64,000 nucleotides of DNA from Madurella fahalii (taxonomy: Eukaryota; Ascomycota; Sordariomycetes; Sordariales): NCBI GenBank assembly GCA_029876055.1, contig CM056874.1, positions 2,542,001-2,606,000 of the forward strand, given 5' to 3'. How positions within the stretch are numbered: position 1 is the stretch's first letter; each line of letters begins with the position of its first letter. A program made the translations under genes and the position numbers. Shown in pieces: positions 33,408-44,642 of the stretch. The notes below the pieces were generated by a model that saw only the letters and a list, made by a program, of their open reading frames with translations, did not search any database and was not told the origin of the DNA.

Positions 33408-35975
33408 CTACTTGCACTTCCTGGCTCGAGACGCCTTCTCCCCCGCAATCTTCTCAATCACCGCAACGTCTTCACGATTGATATCACGCCCAGTGAGGAT
33501 TGCAGTGGACAACTCGTTCAGGATGCCACTTTCAACAACCAGAGAGTTGACGTAGCCAACGAAAGACATCATGCTCACCTATGATTCAGACGATAACTCC
33601 GTTAGCCGCAACATTGGTAAACCCGCTTGAGTGAAGCTCACCTCGTAAAACATCTCAACGTTCTCAATCACACGGGTTGCCGAAGCACCTCTCAGCTCGC
33701 CTGGCACCAGCCCAAAGGTAACACCATGCGTCGCCTCGGTGCTCCTCGCACGTCCGTCCGAGTCCAAACCACCCAGCTCGAAGGCATTGGCTAGAATTTC
33801 TCCAACCTTGCGGAACAAGACCTCCCTCACGATATCGTGCACAAGGATACCGCCACCCTGTACGAGCGCCACCTTCTTCGCCCCATCGAGCACAAACTCA
33901 AAGAGCTCATGTTCACCCGCAGACCGACTGGTGTGCATATCCTCCGCCACTGACTGACTCAATCGCTCAGCAATCTGCCTCATCCGCTGCCGCAGGGGCC
34001 CGATATTGACAAAGCCATCGTAGAAGCCCGTGTTTCCTCGTGCGTGGCAGCTGAGCAAGTTGTTGAGGCTGCGCTGAGACTTCTTGTACAGCTTGCCGAG
34101 GCCCGGCTCGGTGTAGTGTGCGCGCAAAGCCTGGCGGACCTCGTCGTCGTCGGGGCAGGCCGCGACTAGGGCGGCGTCGACGAACGTGCGGACGGCTTTC
34201 CAGACGGCTTTGAGGTGGCTTTCGGATATTGTTCGCCATTTTTGGGACTGGTGTTCGAAGAAGCCGTGGTAGACCGCGTCGCTTGCCTCGCCTTGCGGTT
34301 CGCCTGCGCTCCAGACGGGGATCCGTTCGGTGACCCATTTGTCGGAATCTTCGCGGGTGATAGCTTGCGGGCGTTTGTGGGTGTAATATTCCGAGATGCT
34401 TGTGGCGGTGGTGTTAGTGAAGGGTGGTTGGTTGGTGTTGGAAACAAACGGTCGCGATTGGGTTGAGGAGCCACTTTGTGGTGTTTGACCCTTGGTTTTT
34501 CGCTTCGCGTCGTTGGTGTCCTCGGCGCTCTGGCCTTCGGTTTCCTGGACCTTGGAGTCTTGGTCGCCAGCGTTGTCATTGACTTCCATCGTCTTCCCGA
34601 AATCACCCATGGCAAGGGCAAAAGCTCGGTGGAGACCACGAATGTTGGCGCGGAGGTTGTGAACATGGCCTTCAGATGAGACGTCGCCGAAAGGGGCAAA
34701 GAACCGTTTGCAAACGCCGCAGTCTTCTCCGACACTGTGCTCTTCCTTGCACTTCACGTCTTGGTATGTCCCAAGGCAGGCCTGCAAAGTCAGATTCTCG
34801 AACTTCCGAGCAATATCGTAGAGATAGTGTCTGCGGGCTGCATCTGTCGATCTTGCGGGGCCGGAAGACTTGAGGCGAGCGTCGATGGTGGCGGCCTTAT
34901 CCTCGATTTCCGATATGAGACGTGGAAGGTAAGCTTGCGTGTGCTTGAAGAATGCAGCCCTTAAAACCCTCTTGAGCGAGGCAATACCTCGCTGGCCCTT
35001 CGGAACGGCTTACCAGTCGGGGTCGGTGCGAAAGAAATTTTCCTCCCCCTTGTCTCGGTGGGCGAGCGTTTCGTTGCGTCGTTCTTTTTGATCTTGGTTC
35101 TTGACCACAAGCCATTTATGTCTCAGATTGGTCAAGGCAACAGACCCATTCAAAAGACTTATGCTATCTTTAAAAGAAAGGGCTTGGTCCGGACTAGTCA
35201 TGACACCAACCACCCGGTCTGCCAAATCGGGATCGGTCTCGGAGATTCTCTGGATGGTCATCGCGCCTGCTTGGTTGTGGAAATTGGCGCGAGCGCTGAT
35301 GACAAGGAGAACGAGGCTTCGTTTCGACTTGATATAGTTCTCGACCAAGCTTTGCACGAATTGTCTGCTCAACGCGTCTTGCTCGGTGCTGTCGGTGAGC
35401 CACAAGCCGGGGAGATCGATGAGGTCCACATGGCTTAGGGTTGGTCCGGAGGATTCAACAACTAAAATATCGTCCTTGAACTTCCTCGGCCCGACTTGAG
35501 GGTCCGTGGAGCCTCTGGGAGGAGAGGCAGAGATGGCTCCGAGCTCGATTGCGACTTTCTTCATCTCTTTGGGGAAATCCTCGGGACTGGAGAGTGTGCG
35601 CTGAAAGTGTGATAGTCGGCGGCGGTCAAAGTCACTCCTCGACGCAGCCGGTTCAATCCAAAGTTTGATGCGTTCGTCAGCGGATCGGCGAAGGATGAGC
35701 CAGGTTGGAAACAAAGTGCAAAGGCTGTCGTCCACTGGGAAGTGGAATCTACCAATGGCTTCGAGGACAGAACTCTTGCCACTGCTTTGGTCCCCAACTA
35801 CAATCAGTTGCGGTACCTCAATACCATTGGTGACCTTGAGACGGGACAGCTCTTTGAGAGCGTCGAAGAGGGCGATCTGTTGTGGGTCGATCAAGTCTTG
35901 GGCAGTACGCATTGCGTCCTGGGTCGGACCGCTACCGGCGCTGCCACGCCAGGCGTTGGAAAGCATGGACGCCAC
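33408..35975 (-). pseudogene. Dynamin-like large GTPase with premature stop
   Basis: The start MASMLSNAWRG leads into a GTPase domain: G1 GDQSSGKSS, G2 region LCTLFPT, G3 DLPGL, and TSPD at the G4 position instead of TKPD. A TAA at 35012-35010 follows FFRTDPDW, yet the same frame continues as GIASLKRVLRAAFFKHTQ, RLISEIEDKAATIDARL and on to 33642 with a long stalk and a disordered insert (about 34660-34350). A GTGAGC..ATAG intron (33641-33577) leads to GED-like SMMSFVGYVN, where a shift at about 33541 puts VVESGILNEL and EKIAGEKAS in another frame. Such dynamin-like proteins remodel membranes. Two lesions suggest recent inactivation, though splicing around TGGTAAGC cannot be excluded. Confidence 0.75.
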
Positions 35976-36640
35976 GAAGGGTAAGGGGGAAGGGCTGGGT
36001 ATGATAATATCTTTCTCGGAAGGATAGGGTGTCTAGGGATTGAATGTGAAGAGATGTGTGAAGACTGATGAAGAGCGACTGTTGGGATAAGGAAACGGGG
36101 AGATATTTGTACCTTTTTTACCCTCATGTTTCTCGGATGCTTCCTGGAATGTAGGATTCTGACTCCTTAGTCGGGGTGACCATCTTCAGCGACCCGGCTG
36201 TCGCGATTCGCGGACATATCATCTGATAGCATCCGGCGATTCTTTACGGGGCGCCTGGGAAGCTTCCTGAAGTTGATAGCCTCCGATTGCGGAAACCTCG
36301 CGAATCAGCGGCTTTGCAGCCAAAGTCAATGCAGCAAACTTAGCATCGGCCACTCATCGCGGTTGAATGTTTGTGGGGCAATACGCACACATATGCGGTG
36401 ACCCAGGAAACTTAGCATCGAACCAGTCATCGCGTCTGATGAAATTGTGGAGCTGAGTTGTTGGAAGTCTCTGATACGTTAGACGATTAGACGACAAGTC
36501 GTGGCAGCTTTCAGATCTTGGCCACCGCCCTTCATGTGTTTTTCTGAGATCGCCACTCGGGACATAATGCACCTAAGCATGACCTTCCTTGCTCACATTT
36601 CACAACCTCCTTGGACGACATTTTCGCTCACAGTTTCAAA
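35976..36640. promoter_or_regulatory. Divergent intergenic region
   Basis: This 665-bp region lies between the start codons of the dynamin-like and Clr5 genes and probably holds both promoters. ACTTAGCATCG appears twice (about 36338 and 36409), and ACTCATCGCG / AGTCATCGCG follow each copy, giving a short direct duplication. No TATA box is placed with confidence. Confidence 0.4.
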
Positions 36641-38920
36641 ATGGATCAGGACTGGTGCGCGTTGATGCAGTCCGACTCTGGAGCGGTTCTGGAGAATGAT
36701 GTTCGACCAAGCCACCATTTGGCCATCGACATCGGCCAACAAGATGTCACTGCACAGCAGCAATACGAAGCTCGGAATCTTTTCATCACCTTCCCAGATA
36801 TTCCGTGTGGTCAAGCAACCATTACCAACCCCAATCATATCCACAATTTCGAAGACAACGCTGTCACGTTTGATCAGGTCAACACCAACCGCCCGCCCAC
36901 CAACCTTGGAGCTTCCTCTCTCGCAGGAAATGGCTACAATGGATGGCAGATCAATAATATTCCTTACAATGCTGTCAACCTTGGTACAACTACCATGTCC
37001 GCTAGCCACGCTCCGCAAGTCGCGCAGGGTCACAATGGTTTTGAAGTGGACTTCTTCACTTCGACGGTTCCTGCACACTTGGGAGCCGGCCTGCCCGCCT
37101 TCGCAGTGTCACCGTCTGAGGTCACCTGGCCTCTTGAAATGTATGCTTCCCCACTAAGGGCGAATGGAGACTGTTCCAATGAGATTGTACTTCACGGCAA
37201 TCTACCAATACATGGATCTCAACCGCCTCAGCCTATAACCATTAGAGCAGTTGATGCTAGGGCAAAAAGAAATAGCCGTGCACGCACCCGAGATGAGGAC
37301 GGAGACAAGGATGAGAGCCGCAGCCGCCCGATTGACTGGACGAAGGATAGAGAGACATTGTATCATCTCTACATGGTTGAGAACATGACTGCGCAGGAAG
37401 TGGCGGATGCAATGAAATTGCGTGGGATTCAAGTCGAGTGAGCTCGCTTTCCTTGCAAGGAATGATTTGGCTTGACAACATAAGTGACTAATTAACGATC
37501 CGACTGCAGGGCATCCACTTTACGGAAGAGGTTCAACGCACGAGACTGGCCTGAGTTCAAGAAGAATAAATCCACCTTCCAGCATCGCGTGAAGCGCAAA
37601 GACCGCACTCGTGCTGCAGCATCATTGCCCAAACCAAGAGCGCTTCGCTCTACTCTTATACAAACGAGAAAGGTTCGCGAACCTCGTATAAGCCCGACGC
37701 CGTCTCGCCACGCAGAGCTACTCTTCCCTCAAGAGTCAATGCTTCACGCCATTGAGCGCCTTATTCTCGGAAGCTTCGACCAAAAGAAGCGGGGTGTTTC
37801 TCCGCTGCTCGAGGCCGAGCATGAATCTGGTACCTGGGAATCATTGTATAGCAGGTGCTTGGGACTTGCTGGCATGTGCAAGCACAATATTAGTAGCAAG
37901 TTCTACTTCCTATGGAACGAGTTCGTCAAGGACCTGAACGCTGCTCTCTACACTTCTCGAGGTCTCGCTCTTCTCGTTCACTTTTGGAGGATTGCAGTTT
38001 GCTTGTGGGGGGAGTTAAGTTTTCGCGTCCGGGTCAATCATCCATCCTGCTTCACCTTCTTTTTCCGGATCTTTCTTCACAACGTGCGAGCCCATTTTCG
38101 AGGGAAACGACCTGGGTTGGCCACGATTGTGGACAACCTTTATCAGGTCCTGAATTCATCCCCAAGAGACGTCAAGAACACCCTCGGAATGGGCTGTATC
38201 AAGACAATGGGCGTCATCGGTTCCATGACCGGGCTTCATCACCCGTTTCTGCTGAAAATGGCGTCAGTGCAGTATCAGTACTGGAAAAACGGCTACAACC
38301 AGGACAAGCAACTTCAAACGCGTTACAAACCTTTCCTCGGCACAGTCGACTTCACTCGCCCCACCCCGGATCAGATCGTCGTTCTCACAGACTATACCTT
38401 GCTGCAAAGACACAGCAAACCAGAAACGGCTCCAGATATGGCTAGTATCTTGCGCAACTTGACGCTGGAGCGTTGCCAGACCGCAGCAGACCAAGGAGTT
38501 TTGACGTACAATTCAGCCGCACGGGCGCTTGCATTTTCCACTGAACTCCTTGCCGTCAGCCAGCTAGACCCGGTTCTGGTGAACGGAAAGCCCAATGTAC
38601 GAGAGCGCGCCCGAGCGTTTCAGGACGTCTCAGACGCAGTTGACCTGCTACGCCGAGGCGACCTGGAATGCCGAGTCCGAGCCGCGGAGCTATCGAGGAG
38701 GCTGACAATCCGGTACAAGACATTCATCAGCCCAAATGAAGCGAACTCGGGGGGATACCGGGAGCAAAAGAAGGTCGCAGCGATGATCATGTCACAAATT
38801 GATGAAACTCGCATCTCGGTTCCAGAAGGACGACCTTTGGCCGTTCCTCCATTCCGGAAGCGTCATAAGCAGCAACCAGACAAAAAGCCCCAACAATCGC
38901 TTGCGCCGAAAGATGGCTGA
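36641..38920 (+). CDS. Clr5-domain protein, 2 exons, 735 aa
   Basis: The ATG at 36641 (MDQDWCALMQ) is the first in frame. A low-complexity N-terminal region of about 230 residues precedes the Clr5 domain, IDWTKDRETLYHLYMVEN, MTAQEVADAMKLRGIQVE. The domain is completed across a 72-nt intron (37438-37509, GTGAGC..CTGCAG) by STLRKRFNARDWPEFKKN. The Clr5 domain is a helical DNA-binding-like module first noted in fission yeast Clr5, linked to heterochromatic silencing. In filamentous fungi it is widespread, usually with unknown function. The large C-terminal region (LYSRCLGLAGMCKHNI onward) is helical and unassigned. The basic tail suggests nuclear location. The frame is free of lesions, with 736 codons including stop. 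Confidence 0.85.
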
Positions 38921-38973
38921 GAAAGGCAGGATCGTTGTTTCGATGATAAAAGAGGAAGGTAATATGAACGATA

Positions 38974-40836
38974 ACGTACATTATCAGTAAGTCGTACATA
39001 TCAGTGGGTCGTACACTCTCCCCTACCTCTACAACAACTATTCCCAATTGCAATATATCAACACTAGCAACCAACTATAATTACATCAGAAATAGATGAA
39101 TCAGATGATTCTACAGCCTCCTGGCAAGTATGTGCATTATGGCCAGGCTTGCCGCACACCCCACAGCACCGAACCTTCGTACGACCTCCCCCTGCACTAC
39201 TACTATCCGGCTGCGTTTCTTGCGCTCCCTCCCTACCTACGGCCTTCTGATCTAGTAGGTCGTGTACATCTTGTACAGCAAGTGACCTTCCAAGCCGTAC
39301 GCGTGTTTTTTTGGCTCTCCGGCGCTTGCTTAGTGCCTCGTTAGCTTTGCGGAGCGAAGAGACCTCTGCCTGAAGGAGGGCTACCTGGTGTATTACAGCT
39401 ATCGTACCCTTGGTAAGCTGGTCCATAGCAGCCAATATCGAAGTCGGGGAGCTATTTTGATGGTTGGCAATGCGAGTCTTGATGAGCGTCGACTGTGACT
39501 CGGCTTCCCAAGGGTTGTGGGGTGTCTGGAAGACCCAGGGTTGTGAGGTGCTAGGCCGTGAGGTCGGGGGTGTCGGCGTACGAAGCTTGATATCCAGCTT
39601 GGAAAGCACCCTCTGTAGATCGTACGGCATAAGGCCGGCCCCTGCAAAGCCCCCCTGGATATTCCTCTCCGTCGTAGAGGTAAAAAAGGCCTTGCGAAAG
39701 GTATAGAGGAACTCGAGCTTGCTGACGTGGTTGATATGCGCGTGTATCAAGTCCTCAACCTAGCGGCTGTACACCTGCTTCAATAGCCCAAAGTACCCAA
39801 CATCGAGTAGCTGGAGGAGGTAGGAGGAATATGGAGGTATATAGAGTGTAATGATGTTGTTCTGTTGGTAATAGAGCTCAAATTCAGTTGAGTGGTGGCT
39901 CTCGTGGCCGTCGAGGATCAACAACCGATATTTGCCTTTCGTACGAGGTGTTGTATAGTGGTCGAAGTGCTTGATCCAATCTAGGCCTACGGCATTGATA
40001 GTCCAGCTATTATCGGTAGTTGCGATACGCCAATTGGCTGGGAGGTTGCACTCGGTATACTAGTTGGCGAGGTGGTAATGCGCGGCCAAGATGATGAACG
40101 GAGGGATAGCCCAGCCAAGGGCATTGACGCCTTGGATCACCGTTGCCTATTCGCGGTTGCCAGGCTGAGCTAGTTTTGCCTTGCTATAGCTATCCGAGGT
40201 CGTAACTACTATGCCCGCGCAGATTATACCTATTATGAACCCGGTCTCGTCGAAGTTGTAGATATCATCATCTATAATCCTATATTTAGCTTTGGTATTT
40301 CGTATGAGTGTAAACCACTCGCCAACAACCTTTAGATCCTCGTACTTGGCCCTTTGGTAATCGTATCGACGTGTATAACGTGTACGGAGCTGTGGCTGGC
40401 GTTTGACAAACCGATGTGCCCAGAGTTTGCCGACAGGGGGCGCGTTGCGTTCGCGCAGCAGATGGTTGGCCATATCCTCTACACTACATAGTCTAGGTGG
40501 AAAAGCGCGCTTAGATAGCTCAATTATATACCGAATAATAGCCTCCTCTTCTAGTCGAGTGAGCTTCCTCGATTTGGGTGTTGTATCTAATCGGGCAGGC
40601 CGGCTAGCGCGTCGGTCGGAGAGAGTTGCGGCTGGTACGTTGTAGAGCTTGGCTGCGGCTCGGAGGCTTAGATTTTTGTCATTTTGAAGAGCTTCAAGTG
40701 CCAAGATTACCCTGGCTTCCTTTGAAGTAGGGAGTATGTTGGGTTGTTGAGAAAATTAGTATTAAGGATAGAGGTGACGCGTTGCGTGGGAAAGTGTACG
40801 ACCCACTGATATGTACGACCCACTGATAATGTACGT
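38974..40836 (-). mobile_element. Fot/pogo-type (Tc1-mariner) DNA transposon, full length, 1863 bp
   Basis: The element is bounded by 49-bp inverted repeats (38974-39022 and 40788-40836) starting ACGTACATTATCAGT, with three mismatches. It is flanked by a TA duplication (38972-38973 and 40837-40838). Size, TA target and TIR length fit the Fot family. Within each TIR the motif CAGTGGGTCGTACA is repeated twice. It encodes one transposase on the minus strand, broken by nonsense codons, so it is not autonomous now. Confidence 0.92.
39064..40737 (-). pseudogene. Pogo-like DDE transposase with three amber stops
   Basis: The frame has an N-terminal psq-type helix-turn-helix (SLRAAAKLYNVPAATLSDR), a CENP-B-like second DNA-binding part (WAHRFVKRQPQL), and a DDE catalytic core with DIYNFDETGF, LLILDGHES and DVGYFGLLKQ, giving three Asp in the pogo pattern. 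A C-terminal zinc knuckle reads CGVCGKPGHNAHTC. TAG codons interrupt it at 40147-40149, about 40060 and about 39760, all in one frame and all where Gln or Trp would fit. There are no indels. The likely start is ATA at 40737-40735 in place of ATG. All changes fit RIP. Confidence 0.88.
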
Positions 40837-41038
40837 TATTCCAAATGTTAACCTTGAAGGTGGTGCGCATGCTCCTCGCATTGGCAAAAAGGAACAGGTG
40901 AAAGGCCCGGCCCAAACGCCTTCCAAAAAGTGGCCGCAGGGACGTACGTGCAGAGATTGTGGAGAGCATTTTCCGTCTGGAAATCAGCTTTTTCGTCATG
41001 TTGCGAACTGCACCGAGAAGCACCCTTGGTCAAACTAG

Positions 41039-43110
41039 GTATCTAGGCATAACAATGCTGAAGTCATATAATTACAATCATCTTGGTCGGTGCATCGTCG
41101 CGAATTCCTGGTAATGAGGAGAGGCTGAGGTAGCCATTAGTGTATGCATAACAACATTTGTAACAAGCGGTGTATTTGTCTAAATCAGAAGGGACATTGA
41201 AGTTGACGTAGACAGATGTTTTTGGGCAGGCAAGGCCAAGGCTTCCCCTATGGTACCTAAGGCAGCGGGATGCGCCAAGCCTCGGGCTCCTCCAACTGAG
41301 CTCTTTTCAGGTGTGGACTCGCCGTCGCTAGTCCCGTGGTAGGAGCGGAGTTGGTTAATAGATTAGAGCCTGCTCGGGGAGTGCTAGACTCTGTAAGCGC
41401 CTTGCCCCAGCCATAATCGGTTTGTTGACCTCTGCCAGCCCGCTATGGTTGCTTGGTTTATCTAGTTTCCAGCCGTGAACTCTATCAAGTGGACACCTCT
41501 AGGCCGTTATCCCTGACGGGATACGGGCCTAGACACTGCGAAGTAGTTCTTGTCTCCGCGATATAACATGCCCGGTGATGTGGTTGTCACTTATGTGCAA
41601 ACTATGTTTAGACTGATAGCATTATTTTGTTACTAGATCTTTTAATCCTTTTTATGCTCGAAAAACCGCGGTGAATTCACAACGCCTACGGGATGATGTC
41701 TAGTAGTTACTTGTAGTCTGCATAGGCTGTCGCTTCGAATCCGGCTCCGCTCAACTCTTTCATCGGGATCCGGAAGAGTCGCATTCTACTAACAGGGTTA
41801 CCTACCCTCTGCAGGTCAAGCCGCCTGTAGAGTACCGGCTTCTCCGAGGTATAGCCGTCGTCTCGGAGGTCGATATCGGTTGGGTTCCCGATAATCGGCT
41901 AAAACAACGAATCGGGAAAAACCCCTAGTGCTCTGACGCGGAAAAACTTGAGCAGCCAGGAGCTGGGACCGAGGTTAAGAAAAGCCTAGAGTAGAGTAAC
42001 TACCTCTCAAAAGCGAAAAACAAGCAGTAATCAGTGGAGCCGATGACTTCCAGGGGTCCCGAGGCGACGGGGTTAAAGGGATAATAGGCCTTGGTATTTG
42101 CAACTAACCGGATTTCGTGGAGTGGAGGAGCCTGAATCATCTGGCGCAGGTTTTCATCAGCCCTTTCGGGCTATGGTTTTCTGTATAACACGTAGTAGAA
42201 GGACCGGCATACTCTATATAATTAGAGGGTATAGCGGAGTAGGAAGAATAATAATATATATCTTAGTAGGTAACAAAAGTGTTTATATACATCTCATTTC
42301 TGTATATCTCACCTCTGTACTATAACATTATATAGAAGATCGTAATATAGCTGCTAATCGCACCGCCACTTCTTACCTTCTCCTAGATAGATAATCCGAT
42401 GCTACTCTAATCACAGACTATAAGTAGGAACTCTTTCTGTTAGCCGAGCTGTACGAGAACCCCGAGGCGCCTAGCTTGGAAACACCCTGGGCCACGTCGG
42501 AGCTGCTAGGCCTAGCATTATCATTTGTCCTCCATCTCCTCAGCCGCAGAACGGTTCGTCTCAATCTCACGGACCATTTGGCGTAGCCAATTCTCGGCTA
42601 CCACGCGGGATCTGGCCCCGTCGACTTTAACATCCACCACGCCCAGGTGAGGTTCCCTCGAGGCGCTCTTCGATATGCCACCCATACAACAGCATAGCAC
42701 AACAAAAAAAATCAGACCGGGTGTTGCCGTAGCCGGCGATAGCGAAGCCCTACGCAACTATATCAAGGAGCAGAGTTCCTTTCCTTTCTACACCCTTGTT
42801 ACACGGCTGCGATGATGCCCAAGCCCAGGGGTAGAGTCATTGGGCACGATCTCAAGATTCATGGTATCAAGAGCTAAGGGTGGTCGGTCGATATGAGCAT
42901 TATGCCGTTCCTTCCGGCGGTCCATCTCAGTGCCACAGCATATGCAGTCTCTGAGGAGGTAAGTGACGTCATGAACATATTTCAAGACAGGGTGACACGT
43001 TGCTAACAGGTACCCATGCTGCCGGTAACATGTGATGCTTTGAAACTAAATGAAGAATTTGATACCCGGTATATTACATGTGTGCTATAGTTGTAGACTA
43101 TCAAGCCTTC
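41039..43110. other. Mixed repeat debris; no intact gene
   Basis: Bases 41500-41568 resemble the LTR-like sequence at 47690-47756 (GTYATCCCTGACGGGAT core). A minus-strand frame at 42521-42757 (ending VREIETNRSAAEEMEDK) has no family match. The rest shows nothing coding. Confidence 0.4.
41500..41568 (-). repeat. Degenerate LTR-like fragment
   Basis: This aligns with one end of the LTR-like sequence at 47507-47756, including CCCTGACGGGAT and the terminal ATAAC/GTAAC. It is a short, diverged piece. Confidence 0.5.
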
Positions 43111-43193
43111 TTACTCCTTGACGTACCCCCCCTTTGATGCTGCAAGCTTCTCACCATCGCCCACCTCGCTCGTCGTGACCTTGCTGACTTGTG

Positions 43194-44642
43194 TCAAGCC
43201 CCCGATTGCCCGCACGTGTCTTCGCCGTCGGAACTCTTCATCTTGCCAAGAGTACTCGTACCAGCAGTCCCCAATTCGACCACTGTTGCAGCAATCCCCT
43301 CCGCAGCCGTCGTGTGTCTCGGGGAGCGCAAGTAACGGGCCCGAAATGCTTGCAGCGGTGACGATCCAATGGTGAGAGGTCGGCTTCCGCAGCCGGTTTC
43401 CGACCCCGTTCGCGGGGACAAGAGTCGATCGATCCACGGACGGAAAAACTTCTGGAAGAGCGGTTTCAGCGTCGTCAAACAGGCGCAAACGATGGCGATG
43501 TTGATCTCGACGGACGACCAGTTGGCGATCGAAGTCAGATCCCACGTCATGTCCGGCCTGGGATACCGGGCGTTGAGCCAGATGGCACGAAGAATCGAAA
43601 TGAGACAGACACTGCGTGCCTGTGGTTAGCAATCCCTTCCCTTAGCCTAAAAGAATAAAAGAAAAAATACTCACAAAAACCCAACACAAAAGACAAACAA
43701 AAGGCCAGCCTTCTGCGGTCGCGGAATTGTCATGGTAACCACGACGGGGATGGGGAGCAGGAAGATGACAAAATCGGTGACAATGTGGATGTACATCAAG
43801 GTCCACCAGACTTCGTACGGGTGGCAGTATCCGTCAACGGTCGGCTCCCACATTTTACGAAGCGGGATGCACATGCTGAAGTACATGGCTAGTGCCCAGA
43901 TGTTGTAGACGACAACGACGCCAAGCGTTACCCACATTGCCTTGCGCAGGTAGTCAAATGTCTTCAAGACGCGCAGGTACAGCAGCAGAATGGAAACCTT
44001 GGTGAGAAAGAGGCTGAGGTTGTAGAACAATGTCTTGATGTAAGTGGTCTACATCCGAGTCATCCATGACTGCTCGTCAGCATGCGGTCCCCCAGTGTTG
44101 AACGGCAAAAGGCAAAGGAACGTACATGAAGAAAAGCCCCAATGTTCTCCGGCGGGACTTCATCCATGTGACGGCCCAAGGCCAATTGAGCTTCTGCAAA
44201 TACGAAACCGCCATGTCAGTGATGAGGATCAATGACCCGCCAGGACGGATCGGATCTGCTGATTTGAAACGTAGGTACCTTACCTTTAACTGTCCCACCA
44301 GTGGCGACAAGCGTGAATACCTGGGGTGCAGATGTTAGCACGCTTTTTATTTTTACACGTACCGTTGCACTCTTTGCAACTCCACTCTGCTAACGACCAA
44401 AGCGGAACGGGGGTCCACGCCAGCGAGCGGCCAAAAAGGCTTACCCAAGCGGCTAGAATGCACCAGTCTTCGCTCGCAACAGTGCGGAACATCCATAGCC
44501 GGACGTAGAAGCGTAGCGCAACGGCCAAAGTCGAAAGCGCCATCATAATCCCAGCACAGGCGATGATAGTGCCAGAAAGGTCTTCCTTTGCTGGTGCGAC
44601 CGCGTCGACAGAACGCTGAGCCGAAAACGCTGATGGAGCCAT
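43194..44642 (-). CDS. Fungal rhodopsin/PTH11-like seven-helix membrane protein, 5 exons, 364 aa
   Basis: Exons are 44642-44445, 44320-44284, 44193-44126, 44048-43675 and 43611-43194, all with GT..AG introns in consistent phase. Helix 1 (GTIIACAGIMMALSTLAVAL) is followed by RFYVRLWMFRTVASEDWCIL, then VFTLVATGGTVKE, AQLALGRHMDEVPPENIG, FYNLSLFLTKVSILLLYLRV, CIPLRKMWEPTVDGYC (the conserved extracellular Cys loop), VTDFVIFLLPIPVV, FVFCVGFFVCLISILRA and a last helix with EINIAIVCACLTTLKPL. It is a plasma-membrane protein of the family that includes PTH11-like receptors; ligand unknown. A tail reading LTQVSKVTTSEVGDGEK lies in another frame to 43111, so the true C-terminus may involve a further intron or a frameshift. 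Confidence 0.88.

Larger units (their letters stand above)
38913..41038 (+). pseudogene. Small C2HC zinc-finger frame split by a Fot transposon
   Basis: Removing 38974-40836 and one TA copy joins GNMND to IPNVNLEGG in a single open frame (38913-38973 plus 40839-41038, about 86 aa). It ends in a zinc finger, CRDCGEHFPSGNQLFRHVANC... shortened here as CRDC..FRHVANC, with C-x2-C-x12-H-x4-C spacing. Its start (MAEKGRIVV) overlaps the Clr5 stop by a few bases in another frame. It may be a separate small gene, or the original tail of the Clr5 protein reached by a lost frame. Finger type and function are inferred only from spacing. Confidence 0.5.

Noticed and set aside
33175..33555. 126-codon plus-strand frame
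   Set aside because: Its second half is the antisense of the dynamin GED exon, and no motif is recognised.
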